Assembly: GCA_028554755.1 (NCBI GenBank)
Contig: JAPTOF010000010.1
Span: 3,766,001 to 3,830,000 of the forward strand
Source of the DNA: Cordia subcordata
Taxonomy: Eukaryota > Streptophyta > Magnoliopsida > Boraginales > Cordiaceae
Reading direction: 5' to 3'
Length of the DNA stretch: 64,000 bases
The stretch's first letter is position 1. Each line of letters opens with the position of its first letter. The notes beneath the pieces are model-generated. The model was not told the DNA's origin and made no database searches. It was given only the letters and a program-made list of their open reading frames with translations. Both the position numbers and the translations under genes were made by a program. Of the stretch, positions 1 through 11,035 are shown piece after piece.

Positions 1-222
1 CCACTTTATGATCTGTATTATATAACCTTTCACTATGAAGCGTGCTTCAAGCCTTTCACATCACAAAAAGGTAGATCTTAGGATCGTTTCGTGATGCTAC
101 ATCTTAGCTAGTTTTGTTTACTGCCTTAGTGTGTCACACATTTTAATATGATTTTAATATGATTCCACTTATTATAGATATACATATTTATAAACTATAT
201 ATTAATATATATTTGATTGCAG

Positions 223-1195
223 GTAATTATGGGGCCCAGGGAATGATAGATTTCATGAACCAGAGCAAGTTGATGGATCTGTTGAACAGTTCTGAATATG
301 TACCCACCTATGAAGATAAGGATGGTGATTGGATGCTCGTGGGCGATGTACCATGGGAGTATGTTAATCTCTTAGAAAGAACCCTAACCAATTTATATAT
401 TTTTATTGGTTTATAATTTAACTTTTTTCTTTTGGAAAAAAGAAAAAATAGCTTTAAGAGCTCTGAAATTTGGTTGGACATGTCTAAAACCTTGTGTGTA
501 TTTGATGTCATGCAGGATGTTTGTCGAATCATGCAAGCGCCTACGCATAATGAAAGGATCAGAAGCAATTGGCCTTGGTATGTGAACTCTTTGTATGCTT
601 GATCGATTTATATTGAACACAAATAAATATATACAAAAAATTCTTCTATCATAAGGGCTCGTTTAAATTTATTTATTTATTTCAAAAGTACTTTTTTAAC
701 AATTTTTAGAGGGAAAAAAAATGCTTTTTTGAAAAATTGAAATGATTTTTAAAAAAGCTATATTTGAACTTTTTCAAAGTTTTAACTCTTTTTGAAAGCC
801 AAATCAAATGGTTATTAAAAGAATATACTTTTTTTTTAAGAAAAAAAATTTCCTGAAAAAGAAATCCAAACAATCCGTAATTTCTCGTAATAAATTAATC
901 CGCGTCCATGATTCATGTCAAGAGTCGTCGATACCTACTATCACATGGGATTAAAATTTCAAATTGCAATAAGATTATTCGACAAAACAACTAAGAACAT
1001 CCATTAATATATTACTTGAATCTTGTATTTTCAAATTGCAATAAGATTACTCGACAAAACAACTAAGAACATCCATTAATATATTACTTGAATCTTGTAG
1101 CTAATCTCTCTCTCTCTCTCTCTATTATTTTTCTAAATTTTGTTATTTATTTTTCAGCACCAAGGGCCATGGAGAAATGCAAGAACAGGTGCTAA
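223..1195 (+). CDS. Aux/IAA auxin-response repressor, C-terminal exons (5' part outside window)
   Basis: Three coding exons are visible: 223-358, 516-577 and 1158-1195 (stop TAA 1193-1195). All are bounded by GT/AG introns, and phases join perfectly. The joined product is the C-terminal part of the PB1 domain (Aux/IAA domains III-IV). It contains the conserved GDVPW stretch, the acidic EDKDGDW patch, the [13 protein letters not shown] block and the family ending [11 protein letters not shown]. Known role of the family: nuclear repressors that bind ARF transcription factors through this PB1 surface and are degraded by SCF-TIR1/AFB in the presence of auxin. The wording of the C-terminus resembles the IAA8/IAA9/IAA27 group, but domains I and II lie upstream of base 1, so the exact member cannot be assigned. 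No disabling change is seen. It marks the non-TPS border of the array. Confidence 0.93.
652..880. mobile_element. Tourist-like MITE in Aux/IAA intron
   Basis: A 223-bp AT-rich element (655-877) with imperfect inverted ends (GGGCTCGTTTAAATTT against the complement of GAAATCCAAACAATCCG), flanked by TAA on both sides (652-654 and 878-880). A 3-bp TAA/TTA target duplication with GTTTGG-type ends is typical of PIF/Harbinger-derived MITEs. Related copies occur at 3153, 13215, 14255 and 32069. Confidence 0.6.
957..1099. repeat. 72-bp direct tandem duplication
   Basis: Two adjacent copies of a 72-bp unit (957-1028 and 1029-1099) that are nearly identical, with one clear substitution. It lies in the last Aux/IAA intron just upstream of a CT microsatellite (about 1105-1123) and the final acceptor. 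Near-identity indicates a recent duplication. Confidence 0.9.
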
Positions 1196-1420
1196 AAACC
1201 TGTGTTAAACTATTCAGAATCCATAGTGAGACTACGTGAAGAAGCACTTTGGGCAAGAGAGATGATGGTTCGATCAATCGAGCACCAATGTTTGCTTCAA
1301 TTGTATCTGTATGTTTATTTGACAGCAGTATATAGATATATCTCAAAGTAAGATTTCTCTGTGACAATTTGTAATGGATAACAAGAAATAAACTTGTCTA
1401 TTGTCTGTCTTGTTTTTGCT
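1196..1420 (+). other. Aux/IAA 3' untranslated region
   Basis: Sequence following the stop codon. A canonical AATAAA sits at 1387-1392, about 190 bp after the stop, followed by a T-rich run, consistent with a poly(A) site just downstream. The true transcript end is inferred. Confidence 0.5.
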
Positions 1421-3149
1421 TTTTTTTTTTTTTAAATTAAATATTACTAATGGCTTGCTTATTAGTAATGCCCTTTTGTTGTTCGATGTTTTCGTTTCTT
1501 TGCTGTCATAGTTTGTTGTGTGTTTTTATTCCTTCAATTGAAAAATATTGTTGCTTTGTCCAATTCTGAGCAGATTCTTCAAATCATTATTTTCAATTGT
1601 TTAATTTTTAATTAAGAATAATTTACACAACCATTTTTTTCCCATTATTTGTGTGTATGACCCAGGGGAACATTGCCATGTGCGTGTCTATTGGGTATTG
1701 TTTCATTAGCATTTTCTATTTTATTTGTTTAATATATTTCAAATTATTCAAATATATTTTTTGCCTAATAGATGTAGGGCTTTTGATGGATTTCATGAGT
1801 TGGATTTCTCTAATTTTGTGATGCTATTGCTAGCTAGTTAGGAGCATCTGCATGTTCCTCCGCGTGATATGTGTTTCCTTATGCTACTGATTATCGAAGA
1901 TTTGTACGGTATTATTATAATAATTACTAAGTCAATGGAGTTTAAGCCATCTAATTAAGGGATGACCAAGAAATACAACAAGAGTGAGACATATTTTACT
2001 TTTTTTGTTTTTTTTTTTTGTTCTTTTTCCCTTCGAGCCCCTCACCCCCAACCCATCTTTTCATTCTCCATAGAATTTGAATCCAATACCTCACTTCTAA
2101 AGAGGTAATTTCAACTATTTGAGCTATCCCCCAATCTCACAAATTTTACTCTCTCTCATATTATTTTGGTCAGTTTTACATGGGCTTTCATTTAATGACA
2201 AGTAATTAATTTTAGTTTAATTTCAGCATTTACAATTAATTAGTTACTGCTGGCCCTTGGTCCTCAAAACGACTTATCATGCACAACATGCTTACAAAAT
2301 ATACATATAAATCCGAAGGTCCACAATATGATAATGTAAGGTGTGAATAACATGATTTCTTTTGAGTGGTTACTAGCAAACTCCAATATTCAGGAAGCGA
2401 TCGAGGTTTAGGATGGTGGTTTATGGTAATCTATTAATTTTATTGTTGGCTGTTTTACTAAGGACTTGATGAATCTTTCAGGGTTCACCAAACCTCTAAC
2501 TTATAAGGCACTTTTCAACTCAGGGGCAAGCTAAAGTGCTAACCAGGTTGCTTCCTCAAATTCAAGAGTCTATTTCTCATACATGCTTAGATCTTCTCCC
2601 TTGAACTCTTCATGTACTAGGACTCTTGATGAATTGAGCCATGGCTCGGGCAAGCTTGGCTTCTATCTCGAGAAAGCTCCCGCGGCTACAACGCCACTTT
2701 GGACGCTATTGATTGCAACTGCTTTTCTTGAACCCCCAACTCTGAGTGAGTCCGATTCAGGTAATTTTTGCTGTATTTGACCATAACGACAGATATTGTT
2801 CGTAACATTTACGTACATAACATGCCTAACTATTAGCATTTTCCAAGAAATTTTCATTTATAGGTTAATGTTAATACATCATGTTCTAACTCTTAATTAT
2901 GTTCCAAGAAATTATGCGGAGGAAATTAAGTCCTTGAAAGTACTCCTACCCTCACTCTCCATGTGCCTCGGGGTGCAGGAGCTCATTTTTTTGCTATAAA
3001 AAAATGTATGGCCATTTTTCTTGGATCACTCACACTAGGAGTTCTCGTTCCTTCCGACCAATTAATAAAGAATACTTCTCACACGCAAGTTGATGAACAT
3101 GCACAAATTGATTGATCCCAGTTTCTTTAACAACTATTCCTATACCTAA
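1421..3149. other. Intergenic, AT-rich, no recognised gene
   Basis: No conserved domain, RNA gene or clear transposon end was recognised. The one part that stands out is a GC-richer patch at about 2560-2780, listed separately. Confidence 0.5.
2583..2780 (+). other. Unrecognised small ORF in a GC-richer patch
   Basis: A 65-codon open frame ending with TGA. Base composition is clearly richer in G+C than its surroundings and local codon use looks protein-like (LGFYLEKAPAATTPLW is a representative stretch), but I do not recognise a family. The reverse strand is also open across the same stretch (2663-2857), so openness alone is weak evidence. It could be an exon, a captured gene fragment or chance. 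Confidence 0.2.
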
Positions 3150-3349
3150 TAAGGGTTCGGTTAGATTTATTTTTTAGAATTATTTTTTTTATTTTTTGAA
3201 CAAATTGTACTTGAACTTTTTTTGGAATCTCTATTTTTAAAAAAATTTAAGTCAAATAATTATTGTAAAAAATATATATATATTTTTTTCAAGAAAAAAG
3301 TGCTTTTTCTGAAAAAAAAAAAAGAAGAGCAAATTCCAACAGGCCTTAA
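3150..3349. mobile_element. Tourist-like MITE
   Basis: A 194-bp AT-rich element (3153-3346) beginning GGGTTCGGTTAGATTT and ending AAATTCCAACAGGCCT, flanked by TAA at 3150-3152 and 3347-3349. It has the same family features as the copy at 652-880. Confidence 0.55.
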
Positions 3350-5249
3350 TATGATTGGAAATAGATATAAGCAAAATTGATGTACACATAAATAGCACAA
3401 TTGGCATTTTGGAACTTCCAACTTCTGAGAATCAACTAGCTAATTGTAGAAGATAAAGCTAGAGTTGTTAAAGGTAGCGTGGTCCTCTCAAACTAATTCT
3501 ATAAATTATCTTAAATATTTATGAATTTGAAGTCTAATATTAATGAGCTATTACTAAAAGAAAATACAATAGTATAATTGTTAAATTGTGGTTTATAATG
3601 GAAAATTCTTGTGAGCATACACTATTATTTTACCCTTTCCATGCCTTCACAATGTTAAAGTGAAATATACACGCTTTTTAACTTCTCCAATGTTTCACTC
3701 GTAATCATTCATTAGAGGTGTTCACTCAACCTGTAATATCACATATGTAATATTACTCTTTTTATTGTTCTCTCAAAGCTATAATTATTTGAATTGCTTG
3801 AATTTCTTATTACTTTAATTTTAGTTAACACGGGTCCTTTGTTTGCTATGAAGCTTTTTCATGAAAATTTTCTTCGTGTACGATGATAAAAAATTAAATT
3901 AAATGTACTATATATACATGGTCAGTTCTTCTTTCCAATCTTTTACGCAGTTATTTCTTCTTTTTAGCCGTTAATATTATTTTGAAGAAAACTTCCCACA
4001 TTATTTACATTATCCCCTATGTTTTGAAAATATACCCACATTACCCCTCTGGGTTCTTCAACCAACCACCTTTTTACTTTTCGAAAGGCAACACAAACGT
4101 TTCTTTTTTTCATTATTATCTAAACATCATTTAGTTAAAAATAAGGATAGTTTCGTAAAAATATACAATGTAGAATGAGTTGAACAAAAAATGTTAGGTA
4201 AGATACTATGTGCTACTATTTGAAAAACATAGAGGGGCAAAATATCCCCGTTTAATTCTAATTATTGAATAAGTGCAATGTGGGGAGCTTGTGAACACAA
4301 GAAAATAATCAATTAATTACAAAAAAACAACACAAAGTAACATGTATTTTACCCACCCATTTTGTTCCTCCCGCATGCTGCTTGGGCTGGGCTTCATTGT
4401 GATGAGTCAAACAAATTAATCGTGGGTCCCTTTTTGTTTTGTATTACATAATGCTTGGCCCACATGCTTTTTGCCGCCTTCTTTTCTTTCTTTTCCTGTC
4501 GCGGCCCACAAATTTAGGCTTATTGGCTTGCTTACTGACGTGGGCTGCTGCTACAAGAATGCACAGATTCTTCTGGGCCCAACATTCTTTTGTCTTATCT
4601 TGCATTTGATCCAAATCTGGCAAAGGAAATTCTCTCCAGCGTTCAACGCCTTCTTTGACCATCTTAATGTATAAATTGGCTAAACATTTAACGTAAGGAT
4701 GGAGATCCTCTTCTAACTCCTCGTAAAAAGTGATAATGTTTATTTTTATCTTTCTTTAAAAGGTGAACCGCATAAATCGGGGGTCTCGAACTCAAGTTAT
4801 AGTCATTTCTATGACTGTTGTGCAATAGTTATGATTTACAATTTGAGTCTAATTTCAACTCATTTTTTGCCTTGAAGCTTTTGGAATTTGAAATTCTTAG
4901 TGAAACATGAGAATGTTTATCTTGGAGCGAAATTTTCCCAAGAAATATGGCTCGTCCCAATCCAACATCCAAGTAAGCAGTTATGCCCAAAAAATCGAAA
5001 GCTCGTCAAATCTCTTACCGGTTCTTAACTCATTACTTTTGCTTCAAATTTGTGTTTTTTTTGGCACAAGAGATGGTCCAATTAATTAATAATTGTTTGG
5101 AGCCACAAATTGCTTTGCGTCATCTATGCCGCCTCCTAGCTACTTCAAATGTGTGGCATGGATTTCCTCATCGATCTCTATGTCATAAGCAACATTTTTT
5201 TCTCTCGAGTACATGGTCTATATTCTACAGGACTATAAATTCTCTCCAT

Positions 5250-5799
5250 TGTTTGGGTCAGAAATCTTTGGATCCGAGAAGGTCCATAATTGCATTTGGA
5301 TCAAGGTCCAACTTGTTGGGCCTCATGCCTAAAATCAGGATCAAGGTCCCAAAGCCCACTAGGCAACGATCACCTTAAGGGCCTAAAATACGGGGATGTG
5401 ACCAAGCAATCAACCTGATCTCTCAGAGATGTGTACAAGAAGTGATATGCATAATCCCACGTGATAAATTTCAACTCGTTAGCTAGCAAAGACAGATAGA
5501 GATGCGTTGGTAACAAGAGAACAAAAGGGATTCTTTCAGTTCGAAGGTTATAGAAGCACGCCTCACCAGGAGAGAAAGGGGACACATACATTTAAGCCTT
5601 TTTCTACAGTTTGCTCCAAAAACCCTATAACTGTTCCAAACTCACTTCTATAACATTTCAACGCTGACTTGAGCGTCGGAGAATCTTTGACCGGCACCAC
5701 ACCAGTGTCAAAGGTTTCCGCGCTTATTTCGCTTTCTGGTCTTATAGGTTATCGAGCCCAGTCAACCTTATATGAGATTGTAGAAAAACGCCTTCTACA
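5250..5799. mobile_element. Solo LTR in module copy 1
   Basis: A 550-bp block starting TGTTTGGG and ending TTCTACA, absent from the paralogous site near 48690, where ATAAATTCTC runs straight into GCCACCATTTC. Its 3' part shares the GAGCGTCGGAGAATCTTTG-like U5 block with the LTR at 12419-13032, so the two belong to related families. The flanking 5-mers (TCCAT and GCCAC) are only partly alike, so the target duplication has decayed or a boundary is off by a few bases. Confidence 0.6.
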
Positions 5800-6094
5800 G
5801 CCACCATTTCCAATTTTAATTAAACTACTAGTTCCTACTTCCTACATTATAGGAAATGACTTTTTTATGGTTCCTCTCTATCTCTCTCTTTTTCGGTTCC
5901 AGAACATGACTTCATTGCTTAAATTCCTCGCCTCACTTTTTCTTTTTTTTCATAACTGTAATCAAGTGTTTGAGTGTGATTTTTCTATATAAGAGAAACT
6001 GTTGGCACCAAATTATATATTTGTACTTTATAATAGACAATATTAAGAAAATGAGATAATGTACTTACTTATAATCTAGTGTATGTATATAAAA

Positions 6095-7045
6095 GTTAAG
6101 AAGATTTAGTTATAAATCTTGGTCACTGATGTGGTCAAAGAAAACTTGTCCACGTCAATAAGGGTAAGATGACTTCAGAGTACTTATAAAGGGAGTAGAC
6201 GGTGGACACGTAGGCCAGGGGTCAACCTATACCTGTGTGCTCAATGCGTAAAACTTTCTCGCCCTGTTAGTTGACGCGTACACCACCTGCTTATGTCAGT
6301 AGACGGTGGACGGTGGATACGTAGGCCAAGGGTCAACTTATGCTTGCGTACTCGACGCATACTCTTTTCTCGCCTAATTGATTGACGTGTATGCCACTTG
6401 CCCACGTCAGTAAGGGTAAGACGATTCCAGAGTGTTTGTTAAGGGAGTACACAGTGGACGCATAGGCCAAGGGTCAACCTATGCTCTCGTGCTCGACATG
6501 TATGCGTTTCTTGCTTGGTTGGTTGTCACGTACGCCACTTGCCCATGTTAGTAAGGGTAAGGTGACTTTAGAATGCTTGTCAAGGGAGTAGACGGTGGAC
6601 GTGTAGGCCAAGGGTTAACCTATGCCCGCGTGCTTGACGCGTATATTTATAGGCAGGGAGGCTCACTACCCGAAATTTACCCCAAGTAGTGTGCTGATTA
6701 AGCTTGTCTTGATCGTTGACAAGGCCTACATAGCTATTTTGGGAAAAAGACTACGTGCTTTGCAAGGAACTTGACCTAGGCGTGCCCGTAGGCGAAGGGT
6801 ACGCCTCTCTTTTCCTTTCTAGCGTACACGTCAGTCAAGGATCATCCCATGTGTACATATAAGTGCTATTTGAGCGCTCATGTCAACACCTTACTTGATA
6901 AGTTGAATATATAAAAAGGCGTACCCGTGGCCTGAGGGTACACCTAGGGGACTTCATGGAGCGGACTTGTGCACCAAGGGTCCGCCCCCGCCCCCCCACG
7001 TGCCACGTGTCGTCATCTTATGGGTCCATGTGACACACCCATATC
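6095..7045. repeat. Inserted block with about 141-bp tandem repeats
   Basis: This block interrupts module copy 1 and is missing at the matching points in copies 2 (near 49190) and 3 (near 52130). From about 6157 to 6650 it contains 3-4 copies of a GC-rich unit of about 141 bp. The shared core GTAGGCCAAGGGTCAACCTAT recurs near 6210, 6325, 6465 and 6605, and one unit is shortened. The rest (to about 7030) includes a C-rich run and a doubled CACGTG-type motif near 6998-7012. No coding capacity is recognised. It is probably a non-autonomous transposon or retrotransposon fragment. Confidence 0.6.
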
Positions 7046-7689
7046 AATCACGTTGTAAAATTTAATTTTATCACTTATATAGAGATATATGTATTAACAA
7101 CATTGGTAATGAGTTGATCATTCAGTAATTAAAATATTGAGTTATGTCAATGAAAATTATAGAAGGGCATTTCTTTTAGTTATAATTTTTACAATTATTT
7201 TTTTTTATGTTAAAATATATAAAGCTGAAAATACAATCAAAGTAACATATAAAATATGAAAATATCAAGAAAAGAAATTATGTGCGCGTTTTCAGTTAGG
7301 ACCCAAATCTATATGATAATATCAAGAAAAAAAAATATTACGTGCGCATTTTCTACAAGCTGATTTGTTGAAGGAATGAAGATGTGAAAAGGACCTTCCT
7401 GAGTGCGCTCCTGCGCAGATGGGACGACATCAGCAAATGGCTGGTTCTGAAGGGCAGGGGCAATACTTTGCTGGCCACACTCTCGTCAAATTGTTCTTTC
7501 TTGCTGCTGCTTATCATACATGATGCGAAAGTAATTGAAGAATTCATGATCTTGGGGCCTTGGCTGAGGAGCAGTTATTTGAAAATATCAAGCAAAAACT
7601 TTTTGTCCGTAAAAATAAAATTCGATTATCCATTACTTTTTTGTGCACAACACTCACAGTAATTTCCGCCGCCCTCGTGTTTAACGTTG

Positions 7690-7999
7690 TAAAGTGAATG
7701 AAATGATTCTTGGTGATTTGGCAAAAAAAGATAAAACTTCAGCAGGCAGAAGTCAACATGAAAGGAGTATCGGATACTCATAAATGCGTTGCCAGTACTC
7801 GTTGGGTTGTCAATGTTTCGCAACATGACAACTCTTAACATTATTCTCGCCATTTTAGAATCTCTCTCACTAATCAAGGTTTAAAGTCAATATGGAACTA
7901 ACCATCCGAATAGACCGCATCTAATTTGAGACTATAAAGCAAGGGCAGCGGAGCTTGTTGGTACACACACACATATATAGCGCAAAGTACAACCACAAA
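7690..7999 (+). promoter_or_regulatory. TPS A promoter block
   Basis: Shares the array-wide upstream block: the CTTGGTGATTT motif near 7710, the ACTCGTTGGGTT motif near 7797, the GTTTAAAGTCAATAT motif near 7880, and a TATA box TATAAAG at 7933-7939, 61 bp before the ATG at 8000. Confidence 0.55.
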
Positions 8000-9709
8000 A
8001 TGGATAAGAAATGTGCTTATGATTGTGAAGTTGTTCGCCGCTCTGCAAACTATCATCCAAGCATTTGGGGAGATCATTTCCTTGCTTATGATGATAGTCT
8101 CATGGTGAAGAAGATTTTTCATTTCTTCTGACATTTCATGACAAGGGTTAGTCCGAAGGTGAACTCTTTCCCCACCTGTACCAGAGGCCCCATGATTAGG
8201 TGGGATGTAAATCAGGGATGTGCATGAGTGGCAGCCCTGCCAGGGAGAGGACCAACGGGTCACGAACCCAGCTACAGCCCCGTAATATTTCAGCAGGGAA
8301 CTGTCACCACACGGGTTCGAACCCGAGTTGTCGGGGTGCCTCCACCCCAGTCACCTGGCCACTTACCAACTCACATATGTCCCTGGGGGCTCTTCTGACA
8401 TTTCATGAATTTGTAAAACATTAAACAAGAGTTAAAGTTAAAGATTATTGTTATTATTATTATTATTTTTTTTTTATTTTTTTGCTAACGGAACATATAT
8501 ACATTTCTCCGTGCTATCCAAGAGTAAATTAATTAAGTTGCTAGCCTGCTGATATACCAAATTTATTGTTATTATTATTATTATTATTATTGGCAGAAAG
8601 TTGACATCCGTGAAGAAGAGGAGCTTCAACAACTAAAAGAAGAGGTGAAGAAGATGCTATTGTTAGCACCTGAAAATTCCTTGCAAAAACTAAAGTTGAT
8701 GGATACAATCCAACGTCTAGAGGTGGCTTACCATTTTGAGAAAGAGATTGAAGCATCGTTAGATTATGCATACAATACCTATCATGAATGCATCAGAGAA
8801 GATGGCAATGACGACCTCTATTCTGTGGCTCTTCATTTCCGCTTACTTAGACAGCAAGGGTATAGTGTCTCTTGTGGTAAGTCTCAAGTACAAGAAATAA
8901 ATTTAACAAATTATTTTTTATTAATTTAAACTTGTGGATGAAATGATAACTTTATCATGATATTTTGATAGCCCAAGTCATGACTGGTTCGAGTTTCACC
9001 CATAACCATTATATTAAAAAAAACATTAAAACTATTCGCATGCAAGTTTTTTAGCAAATCACATGAGAGGAGATCAGGGCATGTTAAATTGTAATAAATA
9101 GAACATACTCCACCTTGCAAACTTAAAATTTTAACCGAGGTGAACAATCAACTCCTTTCATAAAAGCAAGATTTTAAATCAAGTGGTAACTCTTTGAGTT
9201 AATACTTATTGCTTCACTACTTATATATCATTTTATTTCTACTCTATTAATTTCTATGCATTAATCTTTACAAACATTAATTTCCATGCATGGCTAACTA
9301 AGGTCAATAATTCATGGTTGTTGCATGCATTACATAGATGTGTTCAACAAATTTAAGGACGAGGAGGGAAAAATCAATGAATCTCTTAAAAGCAATATGG
9401 ATGGAATTTTAAGCTTGTACGAGGCTGCTCATTACAGAGTGCATGGAGAAGAAATTCTGGAAGAAGCACTTACATTTACTACCACTTATCTGGAGTCAAT
9501 ATTGCCCAACTTGAGACACCCCTTTGTAGCGCAAGTCAACCAAGCTTTAAGTTTTCCGATCCATAAATCATTGACAAGGCTGAGTTCCAAGGTTTACATA
9601 TCAATTTATGAAGAAAATGCTTTGCATAGTGAGTTGCTACTCAAATTTGCAAGTTGGATTTCAATATATTGCAAAAGATGCATCAAAGAGAGCTCAACGT
9701 TCTTACACG
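8000..9709 (+). pseudogene. TPS A: terpene synthase pseudogene, exons 1-3 only
   Basis: Exons at 8000-8104, 8597-8876 and 9338-9709 encode the N-terminal TPS domain. RR(x)8W starts at residue 13 (RRSANYHPSIW), and the exon 2 block with [16 protein letters not shown] and exon 3 block with [14 protein letters not shown] are both present. Splice sites are intact. One base is missing near 9650 compared with TPS E (FAKLDF is read as FASWIS), which shifts the frame before the end of exon 3. Exons 4-7, which carry the catalytic DDxxD and NSE/DTE motifs, are absent. Intron 3 is homologous to that of TPS B up to about 11030, then becomes LTR-retrotransposon sequence, and homology resumes with the sequence downstream of TPS B at about 13670. 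It cannot encode an active enzyme. Confidence 0.9.
8142..8390 (-). mobile_element. tRNA-derived SINE with 18-bp target duplication
   Basis: A 249-bp GC-rich insertion in intron 1 of TPS A, flanked by perfect 18-bp direct repeats (8124-8141 and 8391-8408). Read on the minus strand it has an A-box-like GTGAGTTGGTA (8364-8375 region) and a perfect B-box GGTTCGAACCC (about 8313-8324), the RNA polymerase III internal promoter of a tRNA head. It ends in CCCTTG rather than poly(A). Other TPS loci lack it. It is not a tRNA gene, since no cloverleaf was found. Confidence 0.88.
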
Positions 9710-9901
9710 GTAATCTAGTTTTCGTCTAATAAGTTACAAGTTGCATAAGTACTAAACCAGCATATTAACCCCCAAAAAAAAGATAAATGCCCATTTTCGC
9801 AATGAGTTTTAACATAGATCCCAAATTTTCCATGAAGTTTTAGTTTTACCTATATTCTCCCACACCATCAAATTATACCAAACAAAGTGTTATATTAAAA
9901 A

Positions 9902-10313
9902 AGGGTAAATAAGCCAGACCCTGTTGTGGTCTATTATAAGTGCATAACACCCCCTACGGTGTCAAAAGTCCCCTACCAAACCTCTATAGTGAGTGAAAAT
10001 TAGCATGCATATCTCTAGCCATCTAAAATAATGTTATTTTTTAACAAAAATATAGAATACATGTTAAGCTTGCAACTGTTTACTTAATTCATTAGAAAGA
10101 GAAAATTTTGAACCATTTTACCCTTAATAATCCCATTAAAATGCTATATCAAATAGTTGCAAGCTCCATACGTATTCTACAATTCTAGTTAAAAATAACA
10201 TTATTTTAGACAATATTTCACTCATCATAGGGGCTTAATGAGGGACTTTTGACACCATAGAGGAGTGTTACGCACTTATAGTATACCACAAGAAAGTCTA
10301 ATGCATTTTGCCC
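9902..10313. mobile_element. Foldback Mutator-like MITE in TPS A intron 3
   Basis: A 412-bp element with long inverted arms: AGGGTAAAT at the start and ATTTTGCCC at the end, with the arm block GGTGTCAAAAGTCCC against its complement near 10245. It is flanked by a perfect 9-bp duplication TATTAAAAA (9893-9901 and 10314-10322). The same element, also 412 bp, sits at the same place in TPS B (26571-26982), so it predates the A/B duplication. Confidence 0.82.
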
Positions 10314-11035
10314 TATTAAAAATTATTTTGCTTTTTCTAATGAAATAAAAAAAATACAATAATTTGATAAAATCATTCAAAAGAGATCTACAATCAGTTT
10401 TCAAATCATAAAAGTTTTAATTTCAAAATATGAAAGAAAATTAAAAATAGATTATTGATAAAATTTTTGTTAACAATAAGCTACTTTTTACTTTTTATTT
10501 CATATATATTTATTTATTAAAATAAAAAATAGATAAAAATAATTTAATAAAATTATTCAACAAAAATCTACAATCAAATAGAAAATATAAAAATTGTGAT
10601 TTTAAAATATCAAAAATATACAAAATAATTTATTGACAAAATTTTTCTTACCTGTGAGATTAAAGGGAAATAATTAGATTCAATTAAAATTCAGTTTTTC
10701 AATATATTTATATAATTTTGAATAGAATTCAATCTTTTCTACTTAGATAAATGCATATATTTTGAAAAGAACTAACTTTTAAGAATATAAAAAATAAAAA
10801 ATAAAATGTAGTTTATTGTATAAAATTTGTGATATACATGAAATTGAATAGACAGTAAATTTAAATTAAATTTATCTTTTCTTTATGTAAATACAAAATC
10901 GAAACACAATAATAATTTTACAAATGCAAGCTAACAATTAAAAAATAAAATATAGTAACAAAGTAGAATTAAATTGTCCAATAAACAAATAAAAAGTTTA
11001 AAATGGCAAAATGCCATTAAACATAAGATACTATA

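Larger units (their letters stand above)
4118..7650. repeat. Array-border module, copy 1 (upstream of TPS A)
   Basis: This stretch aligns along its length, in order and orientation, with 46757-50370, and in part with 51831-53180. Shared landmarks are the block near 4450-4520, the TTAATTAATAATTGTTTGG block near 5080, the CTATATAAGAGAAA block near 5985, and a GC-richer piece at 7370-7560. It runs directly into the TPS A promoter. I recognise no gene in it. Short open frames (for example 4983-5378) are not conserved between copies. It carries two insertions absent from copy 2, at 5250-5799 and about 6095-7045. Confidence 0.75.

Noticed and set aside
4983..5378. 131-codon plus-strand open frame in the border module
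   Set aside because: The frame is not conserved in module copy 2 (near 48430-48700), it runs into the solo LTR, and no domain is recognisable.
7353..7662. Open frames on both strands in a GC-richer piece duplicated at 49510-49690
   Set aside because: The frames shift between the two copies and no family is recognised. Kept only as part of the module.
8142..8390. Possible tRNA gene because of a perfect GGTTCGAACCC B-box
   Set aside because: No cloverleaf or acceptor stem. The perfect 18-bp flanking duplication and 249-bp length indicate a SINE.
8541..8771. Minus-strand open frames across TPS exon 2 in all copies (also near 18793, 25189 and 59429)
   Set aside because: They are shadows of the conserved plus-strand exon 2. 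Their recurrence merely reflects the tandem duplication.
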